This document shows, piece after piece, positions 41,655 through 44,938 of a stretch of 44,938 bases of DNA; position 1 is the first letter of the stretch, and the number at the start of each line of letters is the position of its first letter. Position numbers and translations under genes: made by a program. The stretch is from CAZIHO01 sp964538875 (GTDB lineage Bacteria > Pseudomonadota > Gammaproteobacteria > Chromatiales > Chromatiaceae): NCBI GenBank assembly GCA_964538875.1, contig CAZIHO010000013.1, positions 1-44,938 on the forward strand, written 5' to 3'. Under the pieces are notes generated by a model, which saw nothing but the letters and a program-made list of their open reading frames with translations, made no database searches and was not told the DNA's origin.

Positions 41655-43468
41655 CCGATTTCGACCCCAAGGCGTTCGTCGCCACCCTGACCAGCCGCCC
41701 GGGCGTGTACCGGATGTTGGATGCGGCAGGGGAGGTGCTGTACGTAGGCAAGGCCAAGGATCTCAAGCGACGCGTCGGCAGCTACTTTACCCGTGGCCTC
41801 AATCTGCGCATCCAGACCATGATCGCCCAAGTGGCGGCTATCGAGGTCATGGTTACCCAGACCGAGGGCGAAGCCCTGCTGCTGGAAAATAACCTCATCA
41901 AGGCGCTGCATCCCCGCTACAACGTGCTGCTGCGGGACGACAAGAGCTATCCCTATCTCTACCTGAGCACCCAGGACGCCTATCCCCGGCTCGCCTTTCA
42001 TCGTGGCGCCCGGGGCGCGCCGGGCCGCTACTTTGGTCCCTATCCCAGCTCCACGGCGGTACGGGACACGTTGCACCTGATGCAACAAATCTTTCCGATT
42101 CGCCAGTGCGAGGACAGCCTGTTTCGCAATCGCAGCCGGCCCTGTCTCCAGTACCAGATTCGCCGCTGTTCCGGCCCCTGCGTGCCAGGTCTGATCGCCG
42201 ACTCGGATTACGCCCAGGAGGTTCAGGATACTATTTTGTTCCTGGAAGGTCGCGCCAGTCGAGTCATCGACCGGTTGGTGGAGCGTATGGAACAGGCGGC
42301 GGAACGCCGGGAATACGAGCAGGCGGCCCGGGTCCGGGACCAGATCGCCACCCTGCGGCACATTCAGGAGCGCCAGTACGTGAGCGGCGAGTCCGGAGAT
42401 CTGGACATCCTGGCGCTGCACGGGGCGGGTGGGCTGAGTTGCGTGCAGGTCTTTTTCATCCGGGGCGGCCGCAACCTGGGCAACAAGGCATTCTTCCCCC
42501 GGGTTCCCGAGGGGGAACATCCAGGCGCGGTGCTATCCGCCTTTTTATCCCAGTATTACCTGGGCAAGGCGATACCCCCGGAGTTGCTAGTCAGCGAACT
42601 GCCCCAGGATCACGCCGTGTTGGAAGAGGTCTTCAGCGCCCAGGCGGGCCGCCGGGTGCGGATTCGCGCGTCGGTGCGGGGCGACCGGTCCCGCTGGCTG
42701 CAAATGGCCATCAACAACGCCCGCCTGGCGTTGGACGCACGCCTGGCCAGCCGGGGTGGCTACCTGCAACGGCTCGAAGCGCTGCGGGACGCCCTGGAAC
42801 TGGACGAAACGCCGCGTCGCTTGGAATGCTTCGATGTCAGCCATACCGGCGGCGAATGTACGGTGGCGGCCTGCGTGGTGTTCGACGACCAGGGTCCCCG
42901 CAAGACCGATTACCGGCGATTCAACATCCAGGGGGTGACGCCGGGAGACGATTATGGGGCCATGTACCAAGCCTTATCGCGGCGCTACACCCGGATCAAG
43001 GACGGCGAGGTGGAAGCGCCTGACATTCTGTTCATCGACGGAGGTCAGGGTCAGGTGGAGCGGGCCGCCCTGGTGCTTCAGGAACTGTCCATCGGCGCCC
43101 TGACCCTGGTGGGCATCGCTAAGGGGCCGGATCGCAAGCCGGGCTTGGAACAACTTTGGTTGTCCGGCCGCCAGCGCCTGCTTATACTGCCGTCCCATTC
43201 CCCCGCCCTGCACTTAATGCAGCAAATCCGGGATGAGGCACACCGGTTTGCCATCACCGGCCACCGGCAGCGCCGGGGCAAGGTTCGGGTGGGGTCGGTG
43301 CTGGATGAAATTCCCGGCATCGGCAGCAAGCGCCGTCAACAGTTGTTGAAGCAATTTGGCGGTCTCCAGGAGCTCACCCGAGCTGGAGTGGAAGATTTGG
43401 CGCGGGTCGAGGGCATCAGCCTGTCGCTGGCGCGACGGATCTACGATGCCTTACATGGCGAAGGCTAA
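41651..43468 (+). CDS. uvrC: excinuclease ABC subunit C
   Basis: UvrC makes both incisions in nucleotide excision repair. The 605-residue product has the N-terminal GIY-YIG nuclease (RPGVYRM, VLYVGKAKDLKRRV), a Cys-rich stretch, the UVR motif region about 200-240, the C-terminal RNase H-like nuclease with CFDVSHTGGE, and the tandem HhH domain IPGIGSKRRQQLLKQFGG. The start is TTG at 41651 in a TTGA overlap with the previous gene; the family N-terminus TDFDPKAFV begins immediately after it. Confidence 0.96.
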   Translation: MTDFDPKAFVATLTSRPGVYRMLDAAGEVLYVGKAKDLKRRVGSYFTRGLNLRIQTMIAQVAAIEVMVTQTEGEALLLENNLIKALHPRYNVLLRDDKSYPYLYLSTQDAYPRLAFHRGARGAPGRYFGPYPSSTAVRDTLHLMQQIFPIRQCEDSLFRNRSRPCLQYQIRRCSGPCVPGLIADSDYAQEVQDTILFLEGRASRVIDRLVERMEQAAERREYEQAARVRDQIATLRHIQERQYVSGESGDLDILALHGAGGLSCVQVFFIRGGRNLGNKAFFPRVPEGEHPGAVLSAFLSQYYLGKAIPPELLVSELPQDHAVLEEVFSAQAGRRVRIRASVRGDRSRWLQMAINNARLALDARLASRGGYLQRLEALRDALELDETPRRLECFDVSHTGGECTVAACVVFDDQGPRKTDYRRFNIQGVTPGDDYGAMYQALSRRYTRIKDGEVEAPDILFIDGGQGQVERAALVLQELSIGALTLVGIAKGPDRKPGLEQLWLSGRQRLLILPSHSPALHLMQQIRDEAHRFAITGHRQRRGKVRVGSVLDEIPGIGSKRRQQLLKQFGGLQELTRAGVEDLARVEGISLSLARRIYDALHGEG

Positions 43469-43472
43469 GGGC

Positions 43473-44075
43473 ATGTGGAACATCCCGAATCTGCTCACCC
43501 TGCTGCGAATAGTCATCATCCCTATATTCGTGGTGGTTTTCTATTGGCCCAGCGTTTGGGCGCGGCCGGCGTCCGCCCTGTTGTTCGCCGTGGCGGCTGT
43601 TACCGACTGGCTGGACGGCTACCTGGCGCGCCGCTGGGGACAGACCTCGGCCCTGGGTGCCTTCATGGACCCGGTGGCGGACAAGCTGATGGTGGCGGTG
43701 GCCCTGGTGTTGCTGGTGCAGTCAGAGCCCACCGTGGCCTTTGCGATTCCCGCCGCCGTCATTATCGGCCGGGAAATCACCATTTCCGCGCTGCGGGAAT
43801 GGATGGCGATACTGGGCGCTCGCGCCCGGGTGGCGGTGTCCCTGGTCGGAAAGTTCAAGACCAGTGCCCAAATGTTGGCCATATTTCTGTTGTTGTTCGG
43901 CCACGACCCGGGCACCATGCCGGTTCATAACTTGGGAATGGGGCTTTTGTATCTGGCGGCGGTGTTGACCATCTGGTCCATGTTCGTCTATTTGCGCGCC
44001 GCTTGGCCGAGCCTGGTCGCCCACCATGGCGCCGCTGGCCAGGAGGAGAAAAAGATAGATGCCAATGGGTCTTGA
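43473..44075 (+). CDS. pgsA: CDP-diacylglycerol-glycerol-3-phosphate phosphatidyltransferase
   Basis: Makes phosphatidylglycerophosphate, the first step to phosphatidylglycerol, from the CDP-diacylglycerol produced by CdsA. The 200-residue product has the CDP-alcohol phosphotransferase motif DWLDGYLARRWGQ...GAFMDPVADK near residues 47-74 and several hydrophobic helices. ATG at 43473 gives MWNIPNLLTLLR, matching E. coli; ATG at 43455 is possible, adding six residues. The longer frame to 43356 lies within uvrC. Confidence 0.95.
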   Translation: MWNIPNLLTLLRIVIIPIFVVVFYWPSVWARPASALLFAVAAVTDWLDGYLARRWGQTSALGAFMDPVADKLMVAVALVLLVQSEPTVAFAIPAAVIIGREITISALREWMAILGARARVAVSLVGKFKTSAQMLAIFLLLFGHDPGTMPVHNLGMGLLYLAAVLTIWSMFVYLRAAWPSLVAHHGAAGQEEKKIDANGS

Positions 44076-44099
44076 CACGCCGACGTTCATGGTTAAAAT
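44072..44099 (+). promoter_or_regulatory. sigma-70 type promoter of tRNA-Gly
   Basis: TTGACA (44072-44077, six of six) and TAAAAT (44094-44099, five of six) with a 16-bp spacer, overlapping the end of pgsA. The start would fall about 60 nt before the mature tRNA. Confidence 0.75.
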
Positions 44100-44165
44100 G
44101 GCGCCTTCCAAACAGGAATGAGGATGGAAACGCAGTAGCGGTTCCAAGTGGCAGGGAGATCATCA

Positions 44166-44241
<76 letters not shown>

Positions 44242-44246
44242 AATTC

Positions 44247-44281
44247 AAAAACGGCGATCAACAGATCGCCGTTTTTTTTTT
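44247..44281 (+). terminator. intrinsic terminator after tRNA-Gly
   Basis: AAAAACGGCGATC and GATCGCCGTTTTT around the loop AACA, extended by a T-run of ten or so. Very strong intrinsic terminator, and able to act in the opposite direction because of the A-run. Confidence 0.92.
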
Positions 44282-44796
44282 GCGCGTCCCGCAGGGCGCG
44301 CGCCCGAATTCGGCCGTCCACCACCCGATCGAGGCGAGCAGAGGGCAGGGCGGTACGAGGGCGGCCAAGTTTTCGATCAGGGAGCTGCGAAAGCAAGATC
44401 GGGTCACGACCGCTGGCCGGCCTGATCGAGACATGTTGCCGCCCGCTGGCCGAACCGGCCACCCCCTGTTGTCTCTCAGATAATTGCCCCGGCGACCGGA
44501 CAACCTAGCGGCGGCGGTGTGCCAGCAGGGCGCTCCCTATTTGCACCTGACCCTGGATCTGGCGCCACAACCGCACGAATAACAATTAACCTCGGCTGAG
44601 TTGCGGGCCTGCGGGGTCCGATTGGGAGAATCCCCTGTGTCGTGGGTGGGGTCGGAGTAGTCTTTTCCGTCAGTTGGAAAATCCCGGGATGGCTTGTTCA
44701 GCGTTTCCCTAAGCGCAATCGCATTCGTGCGTCGTTTCTGCTACGTTTTTCGCACGCTTCGCCAAAACAAATTTTGCATAGAGGGTGCCCCCCGCG
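44282..44796. other. gene-poor region after tRNA-Gly
   Basis: A 515-bp stretch with no recognisable gene or repeat. Open frames on either strand lack homology features and overlap the tRNA. The G+C content falls toward 44600-44780, where GAGGG (44781-44785) lies before the following gene. This can be a fresh integration edge downstream of a tRNA, but no attachment repeat of the tRNA 3' end is visible here. Confidence 0.5.
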
Positions 44797-44938
44797 ATGT
44801 CATTCCTGTCGAGCCGTGCCTCCTGTCTCGTGCTGACCCTGGTCTTGCTCTTTGGCTCCCTTACGGCAACCTCAGCCCGTGCCCAAGTTTCACTCACTAC
44901 GCTCGGCTCGGCCTACACCCAAAACTTCGACACGCTTC
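44797..44938 (+). CDS. secreted protein, N-terminal fragment (partial)
   Basis: The first 47 codons of a gene truncated by the window edge. A signal peptide is clear: MSFLSSRASC, hydrophobic LVLTLVLLFGSL, then ATSARAQV with a cleavage after ARA. The mature start LTTLGSAYTQNFDTL resembles the opening of modular secreted bacterial proteins (for example ExeM-like nucleases and lamin-tail or Ig-like proteins) that begin YTQNFD. The assignment is a pattern impression, not a domain match. Confidence 0.5.
   Translation, partial: MSFLSSRASCLVLTLVLLFGSLTATSARAQVSLTTLGSAYTQNFDTL

Noticed and set aside
41639..42520. A 293-residue minus-strand frame opposite uvrC
   Set aside because: Antisense to the GIY-YIG domain of UvrC; no ribosome-binding site or homology.

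Overview
The window is a stretch of a gammaproteobacterial-type chromosome, moderately GC-rich and visibly richer to the right of about 14 kb. The protein order, the family lengths and the presence of GlnD, BamA, RseP, Skp/OmpH, the Lpx enzymes and a GacA/UvrY-UvrC-PgsA-tRNA-Gly block all point to a Gram-negative gammaproteobacterium or a close relative. I cannot name a genus from sequence alone.

Layout. (1) 1-13884, + strand: the 3' end of tuf followed by the S10, spc and alpha ribosomal protein operons in canonical order (rpsJ to secY-rpmJ, then rpsM-rpsK-rpsD-rpoA-rplQ). There is a clear internal promoter before rpsM and a strong intrinsic terminator after rplQ. (2) 13885-14226: about 340 bp without a gene, holding an insertion-sequence-end-like inverted repeat and several hairpins. 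(3) 14227-18776, - strand: a CopD-like membrane protein, a small secreted Arg/Glu-rich protein, glnD and map. (4) 18777-33955, + strand: a divergent control region with promoter and structured leader, then rpsB-tsf-pyrH-frr-uppS-cdsA-dxr-rseP-bamA-ompH-lpxD-fabZ-lpxA-lpxB-rnhB. This is the usual translation / isoprenoid-lipid carrier / outer-membrane biogenesis superoperon. (5) 34051-35888, +: a Nudix protein with a degenerate Nudix box and an unrecognised membrane-anchored 438-residue protein. (6) 35927-39176, - strand: a tightly packed three-gene operon encoding a polytopic GT-C-like membrane protein, a YdjC/ChbG/NaxD-type deacetylase and a DPM/ArnC-type glycosyltransferase with C-terminal membrane helices. 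(7) 39381-44281, +: a DUF4239-type membrane protein, a GacA/UvrY response regulator, a family-5-like Fe-S uracil-DNA glycosylase, uvrC, pgsA and tRNA-Gly(GCC) with its own promoter and terminator. (8) 44282-44938: a gene-poor stretch and the first 47 codons of a secreted protein cut by the window edge.

How it fits together. Regions 1 and 4 supply translation (ribosomal proteins, EF-Ts, RRF, RNA polymerase alpha), then UMP kinase, the undecaprenyl carrier, CDP-diacylglycerol, DXP reductoisomerase and the early steps of lipid A synthesis and outer-membrane protein assembly. The three-gene operon in region 6 reads as a lipid-linked sugar modification route (load sugar on a polyprenyl phosphate, N-deacetylate it, transfer it across the membrane). 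By analogy with the Francisella FlmF2/NaxD/FlmK scheme, it is the best candidate in this window for a little-described system, possibly a lipid A or envelope amino-sugar decoration.
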